A DNA stretch of 47,869 bases from Balneolaceae bacterium UBA2956 (GCA_002348545.1 DEBM01000044.1:53253-101121); one strand, 5' to 3'. Positions 1-9,137 are shown, numbered from the stretch's first letter. Program-made: numbers and translations. The notes: generated by a model from the sequence alone, not told the origin.

Positions 1-789
1 AAATATTTTCCTAAATTTGATTGGCCACGAGTGAACAGTCCTGCTAATCATTACCCCGAAACTGAAGAATCGGTCGAGCATGTAGCAAAGCACGAGCATT
101 TAGCGATCGAGCAGGCCAAACGATATTTTGAGCAATATAAAGATGAGATAGCATGCATACTTATTGAACCTATTCAGGCAGAGGGAGGTGATCGTCACTT
201 TAGGCAAGAGTTTCATCAAGAACTACGTAAACTAGCAGACACCTACGAAGCATTACTAATTTATGATGAAGTGCAAACCGGTATTGGATTAACAGGTAAG
301 TTTTGGGCGCATGAGCATTTTGTGCAACCAGATATTATTGCATTTGGAAAAAAAGCTCAAGTTTGTGGTATACTCGCAGGAAAACGCCTAGATGAAGTAG
401 AAACCAACTGCTTTAAGGTTTCCTCTAGAATAAACTCTACATGGGGCGGAAACTTAGTTGATATGGTTCGTTTCCAACGTATACTAGAGGTTATAGAGCA
501 GGAGAACCTTGTTGAGAATGCAGCTAATCTTGGAGATCATTTACTTAAAGGACTTTACCACCTACACGCAAAGCATACACACTTCTCCAACCCTCGAGGT
601 AAAGGCCTTATGTGTGCAATTGATCTACCCAATTCACATGCTAGAGATGCGGTAGTTACTGAGTGTATGAACAAAGGATTAATGATACTAGGATGTGGTG
701 ATAAGACGATTCGCTTTAGGCCAGCATTAACAGTTTCTAAAACCGAAATAGAACAGGCTTTAAGTATAGTTAGTTCTGCTCATAGTTGA
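1..789 (+). CDS. lat: L-lysine 6-aminotransferase, 3' part (5' truncated by window edge)
   Basis: Class-III PLP aminotransferase that moves the epsilon-amino group of lysine to 2-oxoglutarate. The reading frame is open from base 1, so the true start lies upstream and only about 262 C-terminal residues are visible. The leading KYFPKFDWPRV segment is typical of Lat. Visible signatures are the aspartate of the PLP-binding IYDEVQTG motif, the Schiff-base lysine in FGKKAQVCG, and the STWGGN phosphate-contact region. The ATG-less GTG at 31 is only an internal codon. No partner gene of lysine catabolism is visible downstream, where the next gene is convergent. A generic class-III aminotransferase such as ornithine or GABA transaminase is the alternative, but the FGKKAQVCG context favours Lat. 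Confidence 0.88.
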   Translation, partial: KYFPKFDWPRVNSPANHYPETEESVEHVAKHEHLAIEQAKRYFEQYKDEIACILIEPIQAEGGDRHFRQEFHQELRKLADTYEALLIYDEVQTGIGLTGKFWAHEHFVQPDIIAFGKKAQVCGILAGKRLDEVETNCFKVSSRINSTWGGNLVDMVRFQRILEVIEQENLVENAANLGDHLLKGLYHLHAKHTHFSNPRGKGLMCAIDLPNSHARDAVVTECMNKGLMILGCGDKTIRFRPALTVSKTEIEQALSIVSSAHS

Positions 790-885
790 ATTATGAGCCG
801 TTTCCCTGTAGTTACTGAATAAAGCTGGCCAGACTTGCATGATTTAGTCCATTACAGTTATGTTTTTCTCAGTTATAGAAGAAAA

Positions 886-1605
886 TTACACTATTTGATG
901 TGAATTTGGCTGAATTACCATTTCATTTACCACATGAGTAGCTGGAAGACTTAGTATGCTGCCAACGACATTGGCAATCACTGCGGGATTTAACATGGCT
1001 TCTTTTTTTACTTTCATTTGAACGTCTTCATCATCCCAAAAAGGTGTATCAACACCTCCTAAGTACAAAAGAGTAAACTGGATTTTAGATCTTTTATATT
1101 CTTCGACTAGTCCTTTGACCATTCCTTGAATGGCAAATTTGGTAGCTGAGTATAGCGCAGAATTTCTCATGATATATTTTCCCATAGTACCCGGGAAGTA
1201 GATCATTCGAGCATGTTCGGTATTCATATGCTCAAGAAATGCTTGTGTCGCCAAAAAAGTCCCTAATACATTGGTATTTATAACTTGAGCCGCCAATTCT
1301 GGTTTGATATTAGCAGAAGCTTGAATAACACCCTTACCATAAGCATGTATGAGCGCATCTACCGGGCCTAATTCACGATAAATTTGAGCTGCAACCTGAG
1401 TAAGAGTCCCTGCATTGGTTACATTTACTGGGATGGCGTACGCTTCTCCACCTTTTTGGTTAATTTGACTCGCTATCTTCTCTGCTTTTGTCTGATCTCT
1501 AGAGGAGATAACTATTCTGTAATCGTTAGATTCAAATAAATGATGGGCAATAGATTCACCTAACCCGCCACTACCACCTAAAATGACTGCAATTTGTTTT
1601 GACAT
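886..1605 (-). CDS. SDR-family oxidoreductase with atypical active site
   Basis: Classical-size short-chain dehydrogenase (239 residues) with an N-terminal Rossmann fold. The glycine motif GGSGGLG is at residues 10-16 and the catalytic YxxxK pair is Y152/K156. Two usual landmarks are changed. The NNAG motif reads HAYGKG, and where the catalytic serine is expected, about 13 residues before the tyrosine, the sequence is PGTMG, so a glycine or a nearby threonine replaces Ser. The substrate cannot be predicted. The gene is convergent with the upstream aminotransferase and divergent from the ATPase at 1810, so it is probably monocistronic. It could be a true reductase using Thr140 or a catalytically altered member. 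Confidence 0.85.
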   Translation of the reverse strand: MSKQIAVILGGSGGLGESIAHHLFESNDYRIVISSRDQTKAEKIASQINQKGGEAYAIPVNVTNAGTLTQVAAQIYRELGPVDALIHAYGKGVIQASANIKPELAAQVINTNVLGTFLATQAFLEHMNTEHARMIYFPGTMGKYIMRNSALYSATKFAIQGMVKGLVEEYKRSKIQFTLLYLGGVDTPFWDDEDVQMKVKKEAMLNPAVIANVVGSILSLPATHVVNEMVIQPNSHQIV

Positions 1606-1809
1606 AGACCTATAAAATTTTACTAATCTTCTGATAATTACATTTTGTTCATCTATACAAAGAAATTATTTATTGGAATCGAGCGTTCCTGGTGTTGCTA
1701 ATTAGTTAAAAGTATGATATTAAAATGCTAAATATTTCTTAGTACAAAGTGAATGATTAGCTGGAACCGACAGTTAGAATGAATAGGTACACAAAACTTA
1801 AAAAACAAA

Positions 1810-3324
1810 ATGAAACAGAAAGCGTTGAAAATGAGATTAGTTGATAAAGTTACCACTTTAGGCGACTTAAAGGAATCGGGATGGAAAAGTGTATCTGTCA
1901 AAGAAGAAATGAGGAAAAACTTAATTGCACGAATGAGATCTGATCAGGTCACATTCGATGGTATATTAGGGTACGAAGAAACTGTAATACCGCAGATACA
2001 GCAGGCTATACTAGCTAAACATGATTTCATATTGTTAGGCCTGAGAGGGCAAGGAAAAACCCGTCTACTCCGCCAAATGATTTATTTGTTAGATGAGTAT
2101 ATGCCTATTGTTAAAGGATCAATTATTCATGATGATCCATTTTGTCCTTTGTCACGTTATGCTCGTGAAGTCCTGAGCAATATGGGCGATGATACACCTA
2201 TTGAATGGGTTAGCCGAGACGAACGCTATAGTGAGAAATTAGCTACTCCAGATACCACGGTCTCTGACCTAATCGGTGATATAGATCCTATTAAAGCGGC
2301 ATCTCAAAAATTAGATTTATCGCACGAGGATTCTATTAATTTTGGACTAATACCTAGATCCAACAGGGGTATTTTCATTATAAACGAATTACCTGATCTA
2401 CAACCACGGATTCAGGTTGCTTTGCTAAATATTATGCAAGAGAGAGATATTCAGATTAGAGGTTTTAAGTTTAGAATGCCATTAGATGTATGCATGGCAT
2501 TTTCAGCCAACCCCGAAGATTATACCAATCGTGGGAATATAATCACCCCACTTAAAGACCGAATAGATGCCCAAATTATTACCCATTACCCTAGGGATAT
2601 CGAAATGGCGATGAAAATAACCGCACAGGAATCTTGGGCGCAAAGAGAAATGAGCGTTGATGTTCAGATACCTGATGCTTACAGATATATATTAGAACAG
2701 GTGGCCTTTGAAGCCAGGTCTTCTGAGTATATTGACCAAAAGAGTGGTGTATCTACCCGTATGACCATTACAGCTATGGAACAAATGATTAGTGCTGCAG
2801 AAAGAAGAGCACTGCTTCAGGGAGAGGATAAAACTCAAATTAGGGTTAGTGATCTATATCATATCATACCGGCTCTTACAGGTAAGTTGGAACTTGTCTA
2901 TGAGGGTGAACAGGAGGGGGCCATTAATGTAGCAAAACTTATAGTTGGCAAAGCTATCACCAAAGTATACAAAAACTACTTTCCTGACCCATCTAAGCGT
3001 AGTGAGGAATCAGCATCGATCTATGAGCCAATAGGCCTTCATTTTGAATTAGGCAATGAATTGATATTGGGTGACCATATTAATGACAATGACTACAAAG
3101 ATGCATTAAGGCATGTAAAGGGATTAAAAGAAGCCGTATCTAATGTAATGAGTGACTCAACAGACGATTCGGATCTTTATGCCTGGATGGACATAACACT
3201 AGAAGCTTTACACCAACATTCTATGTTAGGAAAAGAGGAAATAAACCAGACAACTAAATATACTGATATGTTAGGCACTATGTTGGATCAATTAGATACA
3301 AGCTCTGGATATGAAATAGAATAA
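1810..3324 (+). CDS. AAA+ ATPase of the ChlI/MoxR (magnesium chelatase-like) group
   Basis: AAA+ protein of 504 residues. The Walker A motif GLRGQGKT is at residues 77-84. The Walker B-like segment GIFIINELPDL is at 187-197, where the usual Asp-Glu pair reads Asn191-Glu192. A sensor-1-like SANPEDY and an arginine-rich lid follow, and the C-terminal ~130 residues are helical and unassigned. In Mg-chelatases and MoxR systems the ATPase works with a von Willebrand A (VWA) partner, but none is adjacent here (rpmE is next) and no chlorophyll genes are present. A chaperone or remodelling role is therefore more likely than chelation. Start choice is uncertain between Met1 and Met8; I kept the first ATG. 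Confidence 0.8.
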   Translation: MKQKALKMRLVDKVTTLGDLKESGWKSVSVKEEMRKNLIARMRSDQVTFDGILGYEETVIPQIQQAILAKHDFILLGLRGQGKTRLLRQMIYLLDEYMPIVKGSIIHDDPFCPLSRYAREVLSNMGDDTPIEWVSRDERYSEKLATPDTTVSDLIGDIDPIKAASQKLDLSHEDSINFGLIPRSNRGIFIINELPDLQPRIQVALLNIMQERDIQIRGFKFRMPLDVCMAFSANPEDYTNRGNIITPLKDRIDAQIITHYPRDIEMAMKITAQESWAQREMSVDVQIPDAYRYILEQVAFEARSSEYIDQKSGVSTRMTITAMEQMISAAERRALLQGEDKTQIRVSDLYHIIPALTGKLELVYEGEQEGAINVAKLIVGKAITKVYKNYFPDPSKRSEESASIYEPIGLHFELGNELILGDHINDNDYKDALRHVKGLKEAVSNVMSDSTDDSDLYAWMDITLEALHQHSMLGKEEINQTTKYTDMLGTMLDQLDTSSGYEIE

Positions 3325-3397
3325 AAGAATTATTCATGAATGAATTGAGAGATTAAATTTTATTCTTTATCTTTATCTCTTAACTAATAAAAGGTAT

Positions 3398-3610
3398 ATG
3401 AAAGCAGGTATTCACCCAGATTACAAAGAAGTAACCGTTTTACTCAGCGATGGTACTCAAATCAAAACACGTAGTACGTTAAATACAAAAGACGGGGTAT
3501 ACAAGCCGGAAGTTGATTCTCGTAATCATCCATTTTACACAAAGAATACCAATTTCACATCTAAGGCTGGTCGAGTAGATCGGTTTAAACGAATGTACGA
3601 TAAGAAATAG
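3398..3610 (+). CDS. rpmE: 50S ribosomal protein L31 (bL31), cysteine-free form
   Basis: Seventy residues, matching the family length. Landmarks are the N-terminal KAGIHPDY, the central TRST, the HPFYT motif and the C-terminal GRVDRFKRMY. The CxC and CxxC zinc ligands of E. coli bL31 are replaced (LLSDG and DSRNHPF), so this is the zinc-free (C-minus) type. Spacing to the upstream ATPase is 73 bp. A strong hairpin with a T-tract follows 11 bases after the stop, suggesting that the transcript ends here. In bacteria with two L31 paralogues the C-minus one is often zinc-responsive; whether a second copy exists cannot be seen. Confidence 0.93.
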   Translation: MKAGIHPDYKEVTVLLSDGTQIKTRSTLNTKDGVYKPEVDSRNHPFYTKNTNFTSKAGRVDRFKRMYDKK

Positions 3611-3621
3611 TAATTTTCTGT

Positions 3622-3645
3622 AGCCATCCTTGGATGGCTTTTTTT
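3622..3645 (+). terminator. Rho-independent terminator after rpmE, abutting the next start codon
   Basis: Perfect 8-bp stem AGCCATCC / GGATGGCT with a 2-nt loop (3622-3639), followed directly by six T. It begins 11 nt after the rpmE stop, and its T-tract ends exactly where the ATG of the MBL hydrolase (3646) begins. Confidence 0.85.
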
Positions 3646-4287
3646 ATGCAAATTCAACGATTTGAAGTAGGTCCTTTCGCGCAGAACACTTACTTACTTT
3701 GGGATGATCCCAAATATGCTGTGTTGATAGATGCGGGATTCTCAAACGAAACGGAATTCAATACATTATTTGAATTCATTGAGACACATAAACTTAATAT
3801 TGGTAGTATACTACTTACTCATGCCCATGTAGATCATATCTTGGGTTTACAGGGTTTATTTAAAAAAATTAACTCGCCTCTGTACCATTTTATAAAGGAA
3901 GCTTTTTTATGGGACAATTTTGAGCAACAAGCCCGTATGTTTGGTATTAATGCTATTCTTCCGTCAGTTAATCCTCTTGCTTTGACTCATAATCAAATCA
4001 TTAAACTTCAAAATATAGAAATAAAAGTCCTTTATACGCCAGGACATGCACCTGATCATTGTTCATTTTTTATAGAAAATAAAGGGATATTGCTTTCCGG
4101 GGATGCACTTTTTAAGGAAAGCATAGGTAGAACAGATCTCTACAAAGGTGATTCATCTTTGCTACTTTCTAGTATTCGTAAAGAGTTATTAGAGCTGGGA
4201 GACGAAGTGATGGTGTTTCCAGGGCATGGCCCAAGTACAACTATTGGTCATGAGAAATCCTATAATCCTTATTTAGTATATAGATAG
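3646..4287 (+). CDS. MBL-fold metallo-hydrolase (glyoxalase II-like)
   Basis: Metallo-beta-lactamase fold hydrolase of about 213 residues. The dinuclear metal motif THAHVDH is followed by a downstream His (PGHAPDHC), the metal-bridging Asp in LSGDALF, and the last His in FPGHGPST. This set is typical of YcbL/GloB-like thioesterases acting on small hydroxyacyl thiol esters; the exact substrate is unknown. I start at the ATG at 3646 (MQIQRFEVGPF). The in-frame ATG at 3634 lies inside the terminator stem and adds residues the family lacks. The leader is unusual because the hairpin T-tract occupies the ribosome-binding region, so expression may depend on read-through from rpmE or on a hidden promoter. 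Confidence 0.87.
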   Translation: MQIQRFEVGPFAQNTYLLWDDPKYAVLIDAGFSNETEFNTLFEFIETHKLNIGSILLTHAHVDHILGLQGLFKKINSPLYHFIKEAFLWDNFEQQARMFGINAILPSVNPLALTHNQIIKLQNIEIKVLYTPGHAPDHCSFFIENKGILLSGDALFKESIGRTDLYKGDSSLLLSSIRKELLELGDEVMVFPGHGPSTTIGHEKSYNPYLVYR

Positions 4288-4368
4288 TGTGTAGTTAGAT
4301 TATTGAAAATCAAAGGAAGAAGTAAGCCATGCATTGGAGCTGTTTTGGTTCAGAAAAGTAAAATTTGA

Positions 4369-4980
4369 TTAATAATCAGACTTCAACTCTTCAATCTTAC
4401 TTGTATAGGTGTCAGCTTTTTCTTCATTTACAGTAACTAGACGTTCATACATATGAATTGCTTCCTTTTTATTACCTTGTGACTCATGTATCCTTGCTAA
4501 AGTTTCTGATATAATCTCAGCAACATTGGATGAATTTTCACTTAAATCTTCATCACTTACTTCTTCGTATGAATAATTACCACGTTGGCTTTCAACCGCC
4601 TCAAGGAGTTCAATAAGTCGGTCTAAGTCAAGTATTTGCGCTGATCTTGATCCTTGAACCAATACTTTTCTATCTGTTTTATTAGTTTGGGGAATTTTGG
4701 CATCGAACTGTTTCGGATGCAATAAATAGTAATGTAAATGCTCCATTAAGGGACTTCCTGGAGCATAAGTTTTAGCTTTTAGCGCTTCGGCAATTGCTTT
4801 ATTTTGATTGCCTTTTATGCAATGAAACCAAGCTAGTAAAAAGTGCCCTACCGCGTCAGGGTCTCTTCTAGAAACTTGACGTTCTAACTTACGTATCATA
4901 CGTGCTGGATCGGCATCGAATTGTTCTACGTAACTATTTAGAGAGGGAGGTATCGTAAATGGAAAAGTCTTCATATACAC
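4369..4980 (-). CDS. TPR-containing hypothetical protein
   Basis: Soluble protein of 203 residues with no signal peptide. Residues ~38-75 (DAVGHFLLAWFHCIKGNQNKA) and ~160-195 (ETLARIHESQGNKKEAIHMY) fit tetratricopeptide helices. The middle is acidic and low-complexity (residues ~135-155). It is the third gene on the minus strand after the sigma-54 activator and lptE, 120 bp from lptE, so co-transcription is possible. No catalytic motif is visible; a scaffold or assembly role is a guess from the TPR alone. Met3 could be the start. Confidence 0.7.
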   Translation of the reverse strand: MYMKTFPFTIPPSLNSYVEQFDADPARMIRKLERQVSRRDPDAVGHFLLAWFHCIKGNQNKAIAEALKAKTYAPGSPLMEHLHYYLLHPKQFDAKIPQTNKTDRKVLVQGSRSAQILDLDRLIELLEAVESQRGNYSYEEVSDEDLSENSSNVAEIISETLARIHESQGNKKEAIHMYERLVTVNEEKADTYTSKIEELKSDY

Positions 4981-5100
4981 ATAATATATAGGCTTTAAGC
5001 TATATGTAAAAGGTAAAAGTGCATTGTTTTGTTATGGCTTGTGAAGAGCAACTGATTTCTTAGAAAGGATGGTTTAAATTCTATAGGACTAGTGGGATTA

Positions 5101-5664
5101 TCACCAATTACTGATTGCATCATTGAACATATTATTTGCAATCTGTGATAAGGTTTCGGTTGCAGCTTCTAATTCGCCATTGATCGGATCTTCTGTGGGA
5201 TCATAAGTGAAGCTACTTGTAAAACTTTTATTCCAAAGTGCTTTTTCACTGCTTACATATTGAAAACGAGCTTGAACAGTTATACTAACTTGGTTTTGGC
5301 TGGCTTGCTCATTTCCACCGATTGCAAAAGGGCGGTTAGTATAGGTTTGGATTTGACCTTCAATAAATGCATCCGCAGATTTAAGGTTAGTTGCCAGTCC
5401 TAATCTGCTCTGATTTACAAATTGTTCAATCAGGGTAGTATTCAAACGATCACTTAAGTCCCCTAATCCACTGCCAGATTGGTCTGGGAAAAAAGGGATA
5501 TAAATAGTGTTGACACCTTCAGGTATAGAGGCTCCCGTAAAACTATAACTAAGACATGATAGCTGTAAGCTTATTAGCCCCAAAAATAGATATTTTAGTA
5601 GGTGATTTTTTATTCGCCACTTAACAAAGACAATTGGACAGTGGTAATGGGCTCCTTTTTGCAT
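5101..5664 (-). CDS. lptE: LptE-like LPS-assembly outer-membrane lipoprotein
   Basis: Lipoprotein of 187 residues. A hydrophobic segment ends in a lipobox (LQLSC, Cys37). It is followed by the LptE-type pattern of beta strands: the SFTGASIPEGVNTIYIPFF opening, a DLSDRLNTTLIEQF helix, a strand pair in the middle (QVSITVQARF), and a C-terminal helix. LptE plugs the LptD barrel and helps deliver LPS to the outer leaflet. The n-region before the hydrophobic core is long (about 20 residues), and I found no later ATG, GTG or TTG that would shorten it sensibly. The start is 23 bp after the stop of the sigma-54 activator, so the two are probably one operon. Confidence 0.82.
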   Translation of the reverse strand: MQKGAHYHCPIVFVKWRIKNHLLKYLFLGLISLQLSCLSYSFTGASIPEGVNTIYIPFFPDQSGSGLGDLSDRLNTTLIEQFVNQSRLGLATNLKSADAFIEGQIQTYTNRPFAIGGNEQASQNQVSITVQARFQYVSSEKALWNKSFTSSFTYDPTEDPINGELEAATETLSQIANNMFNDAISNW

Positions 5665-5687
5665 AGCTAAATATTGGTGGGCGGTTG

Positions 5688-7076
5688 TTATTTTTTTTCT
5701 AACCCGTATTGATCTAATTTTCGGTATAGAGTGCGCTCACTTATTCCGAGTGTTTCAGAGGCTTTTCGTCTATTGCCGCTAAAAATTTCAAGTGCTTTTT
5801 GGATAAGAAATTTTTCAGTTTCCTCTAACGAAGGGATTTCTTTTCCTTTTAATTGTAACACAAAATCAATCTCTTCCTCTTGATATGGCTCATCATAGTG
5901 TTCAAACTCCTCTCCATTTATATCACCTTTATGAGGTGTTGAGGTATAATTCAATGCATTCTGATTCTGAGAGTGATCTAATTTAATTTGCTTAGAATTA
6001 GTGTAGTCTAGAGGATTAGGTAACCCACTATTAGCATTGGCGGGTACATTATCCAGTGAAGGTGGATTTCCTCCAGAACCTAATAATGCAGGTAACTGCG
6101 GATTATTTTTATTTGAGAATAGCGAGTATACAAGATTTGCTAGCATCTTTTTTAAATCACCAATGTCGTTACTCATTTCAAGTAGAGCACGATAAATTAA
6201 TTCGGAACCTTGATGAGAAGTTTGTTGATTTCGGCTATCTGTACTATTTATATTTTCTTGGAGCATAGGTAGATTATCAGCAGAACCAATACTTTGGCGT
6301 CCTTTTAAGTATTTTCTGAGAATCTCAATGTCTATAAACTGTGATTTTTCTAAAACAACTAGCTGCTCGGCAATATTACGAAGTTCGCGAATATTACCGG
6401 GCCATCGATAGGAGCTAAGTAGGACTTTTGCATCGTCAGAAAATCCTCTAAATACAGAGTCATATTTTCTTGAGTAATGCTCGACAAAATTTCTAAAGAT
6501 AGGAATAATGTCCTCCGATCTATCCCGTAATGCAGGCAGATGTATTTGAACGGTATTCAATCTGTAATATAAATCCTCTCGAAAACTACCTTCTTTTACT
6601 AATTCCCAAAGGTCTTTATTTGTAGCAGCAATAATTCGAACCTCAGTTGTTTGAACTTTGGATGATCCAACCCTAAAGAATTCGCCATTTTCTAAAATTC
6701 GTAGAAGTTTTACTTGAACATCCTTTGGAGTATCACCTATTTCATCTAAAAATATGGTTCCGCCATCGGCCTTTTCAAAGTATCCTTTACGGGCATCATT
6801 TGCCCCAGTAAATGCTCCTTTCTCATGACCAAATAGCTCACTTTCAATAATACCTTCTGGAATTGCTCCACAATTCACAATAATAAGCTCATTATGCTTA
6901 CGATGACTCATGCCATGAATAGCTCGTGCGGTAACATCTTTACCAACACCACTTTCACCTTGTAAGAGAACAGTGATATCGGTTTGTGCAACCTGCATTA
7001 TTTTATCAATAACCTGCCGTAGTGCATCAGAACTACCTATGAGTCCAAATTGTTCTTGAAATACTTCTCTATCCAT
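5688..7076 (-). CDS. Sigma-54-dependent activator (AAA+ plus Fis HTH, no receiver domain)
   Basis: Enhancer-binding protein of 462 residues. The AAA+ domain begins almost at the N-terminus: Walker A GESGVGKD (~residues 40-47), the sigma-54-contacting GAFTGA loop (~86-91), Walker B GGTIFLDEIGD, an arginine-finger region and the RWPGNIREL lid. A variable, Asn/Ser-rich linker of ~120 residues follows, then a Fis-type helix-turn-helix (ASETLGISERTLYRKL). It has no receiver, GAF or PAS input domain, so activity may be set by expression level, an interacting protein or a constitutive state. It sits 23 bp upstream of lptE, which suggests envelope-related control; that is inference. Confidence 0.92.
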   Translation of the reverse strand: MDREVFQEQFGLIGSSDALRQVIDKIMQVAQTDITVLLQGESGVGKDVTARAIHGMSHRKHNELIIVNCGAIPEGIIESELFGHEKGAFTGANDARKGYFEKADGGTIFLDEIGDTPKDVQVKLLRILENGEFFRVGSSKVQTTEVRIIAATNKDLWELVKEGSFREDLYYRLNTVQIHLPALRDRSEDIIPIFRNFVEHYSRKYDSVFRGFSDDAKVLLSSYRWPGNIRELRNIAEQLVVLEKSQFIDIEILRKYLKGRQSIGSADNLPMLQENINSTDSRNQQTSHQGSELIYRALLEMSNDIGDLKKMLANLVYSLFSNKNNPQLPALLGSGGNPPSLDNVPANANSGLPNPLDYTNSKQIKLDHSQNQNALNYTSTPHKGDINGEEFEHYDEPYQEEEIDFVLQLKGKEIPSLEETEKFLIQKALEIFSGNRRKASETLGISERTLYRKLDQYGLEKK

Positions 7077-7156
7077 ATCTATAATTATGACATTCTGTCG
7101 TAATATACGAAATTTGTTATACAGGTAGGACTTTTAAGAGTACTTTTAGTACTCTA

Positions 7157-7639
7157 TTAGCGTTTTAACAATTCAGTAGATTGCTCAATAGGTAAGCTCC
7201 GTGTTTCCTTAAAACTAGAAAGAACTAAATTCGATCGAGTTTTATCCACACCAATCCATGATTGAATTCTTGATAAAAGGCGTTCGAAAGAGGCAGTATT
7301 TTTTGTCCGCACTTTTAATAAGTGCGAACCTTCACCGGTAATGCTATGACATTCTAAAATTTCAGATTCTCTCAAAGTTTCCTCTACAAAATTATTGTAA
7401 TGCTCTGAGCCATCCACCTGAACAAATAGAAAGGCACTAATGTCAAAATGGAAATCTTTATCGCTGAGAATGGCATGATATCCCTTAATGAGTCCACGTT
7501 CCTCAAGTTTTTTCATACGCTCTGAAACAGAGGGTACAGATAACCCAACGAGTTCCGCAATTTTATTTCGCTGTGCTCTGCCATGTTTTTGTAGGTGATT
7601 CAAAATTTTAACGTCAATAACATCTAGTAGTGGTATCAT
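7157..7639 (-). CDS. Lrp/AsnC-family transcriptional regulator
   Basis: The protein has 160 residues, the usual Lrp size. The N-terminal winged HTH (VDVKILNHL-like start, recognition helix SVPSVSERMKKLEERGLI) is followed by the RAM ligand-binding beta-alpha-beta domain with the GEGSHLLKVRT strand. These proteins bind amino acids and regulate amino-acid metabolism or act globally. The gene is monocistronic, divergent from serS, and 80 bp upstream of the sigma-54 activator on the same strand. Regulation of lysine metabolism is possible given the aminotransferase in the window, but they are 6 kb apart, so this is only a thought. Confidence 0.9.
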   Translation of the reverse strand: MIPLLDVIDVKILNHLQKHGRAQRNKIAELVGLSVPSVSERMKKLEERGLIKGYHAILSDKDFHFDISAFLFVQVDGSEHYNNFVEETLRESEILECHSITGEGSHLLKVRTKNTASFERLLSRIQSWIGVDKTRSNLVLSSFKETRSLPIEQSTELLKR

Positions 7640-7868
7640 AATTTGGACGGTTAAGATGATGGAGTTATTTCTTAGTATGAGCGCTCACTTTAGGTTGGCA
7701 AGAGTAATGAGTTTCCTAAATAATCCAAAATAAAGTATTGAATTCCTAAAATTCTAAAGTGTAAATTACAAAAGTAATGAATAAATCGGAATTACTTTAA
7801 CAAGTGAAAAAGCTTAATTAAATGTTTCTAGACCTTGTATCTTTAAATGGTAACTTAATTTAAGGAGT

Positions 7869-9137
7869 ATGTTAGATATTAAATTTATAAAGGAAAACCC
7901 GCAGTTGGTTATAGATTCAATGAACAACAAAGGGGATAAGAACACTCAACTTGTTCATCAACTCTTTGAAAAAGATGAGCAATGGCGCCAATTGGTCCAT
8001 CAGATAGATGTTCTCAGAGCTAAAAGTAATAAGTCGGCTAAACAAATTGGTACTTTAATGGCTAGTGGTAAAAAGGAGGAAGCCCAAACGATTATTCAAG
8101 AAACATCCAGATCGAAAAGCGCTATAAATGAATTAGAGGAGCAGTTAAATATAATTGCTGAGAAACGCACATCCCTATTACTTAGTATACCTAATGTTGC
8201 GCATATTAGTGTTCCAATTGGACACTCAGAAGAAGATAATCAGGTTTTTGGCACATGGGGTACCATCAATACTCAATCATGGTTAAAACCACACTGGGAT
8301 ATTCTAGAAAGGCAGGGTTGGTTAGACTTTAAACGTGGGGTAAAAGTTACCGGTGCAGGTTTTCCTTTTTATCTTGGACCTTTAGCTCAGCTTCAGCGTG
8401 CTCTTATTCATTTTTTTATTGATGAGGCTAATAAGGCTGGTTACGTTGAAATGCAGGTTCCTTATCTTGTTAATGAGGATTCAGCACGAGGTACAGGTCA
8501 AATTCCTGACAAAGAAGACATGATGTATGAAATTCCAAGGGACGCCTTCTTTGCAATACCAACAGCGGAAGTACCAGTGACTAATTTTCATCGGGATGAA
8601 ATTCTGTCCGAGGAGCAACTACCTTTACGGTATGTATGTCATACTCCATGCTGGAGAAGAGAAGCAGGTTCCTATGGCAAGGATGTACGAGGACTAAACA
8701 GGCTACATCAATTTGAAAAGGTAGAACTAGTTCATTTTGTTAAGCCGGACGAGTCCTATGAAACCTTAGAGTCATTACGAGAACATGTCGAATCTTTGCT
8801 TCAAAAATTAGGTTTAGCCTATCAAACATTACTGATGTGTACGGGTGATATGGGGTTTACTCAATCAAAAAAATATGATATAGAAGTTTGGAGCCCTGGA
8901 CAACAACGATGGCTAGAGGTAAGCTCATGCTCCAATTTTGAGGCATTCCAAGCCAGAAGGATGCAGCTTAGATATAGAAAGGAAGAGAAAGTGACCGAGA
9001 TGGTCCATACTCTTAATGGATCGGGGCTTGCGCTTCCTAGAGTACTGTCAGCGATTGTTGAAACCTACCAAACAGAAAATGGTCGTATCAGAGTACCAGA
9101 TATTCTAAAAAAATATATTGATCGGGAATATTTGTAG
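7869..9137 (+). CDS. serS: Seryl-tRNA synthetase
   Basis: Class-II synthetase, 422 residues, full length. The N-terminal ~100 residues form the tRNA-binding coiled-coil arm (charged heptads, residues ~25-100). The catalytic core holds motif 2 (PCWRREAGSYGKDVRGLNR) and motif 3 (NGSGLALPRVLSAIVETYQ). It charges tRNA-Ser and Sec-tRNA with serine. AAGGAG lies directly before the ATG, one nucleotide away, which is too close for standard SD use. Monocistronic, convergent with dusB. Confidence 0.97.
   Translation: MLDIKFIKENPQLVIDSMNNKGDKNTQLVHQLFEKDEQWRQLVHQIDVLRAKSNKSAKQIGTLMASGKKEEAQTIIQETSRSKSAINELEEQLNIIAEKRTSLLLSIPNVAHISVPIGHSEEDNQVFGTWGTINTQSWLKPHWDILERQGWLDFKRGVKVTGAGFPFYLGPLAQLQRALIHFFIDEANKAGYVEMQVPYLVNEDSARGTGQIPDKEDMMYEIPRDAFFAIPTAEVPVTNFHRDEILSEEQLPLRYVCHTPCWRREAGSYGKDVRGLNRLHQFEKVELVHFVKPDESYETLESLREHVESLLQKLGLAYQTLLMCTGDMGFTQSKKYDIEVWSPGQQRWLEVSSCSNFEAFQARRMQLRYRKEEKVTEMVHTLNGSGLALPRVLSAIVETYQTENGRIRVPDILKKYIDREYL

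Noticed and set aside
3634..3645. Upstream ATG at 3634 for the MBL hydrolase
   Set aside because: It falls inside the rpmE terminator stem and T-tract, and the four extra residues are not family-like.
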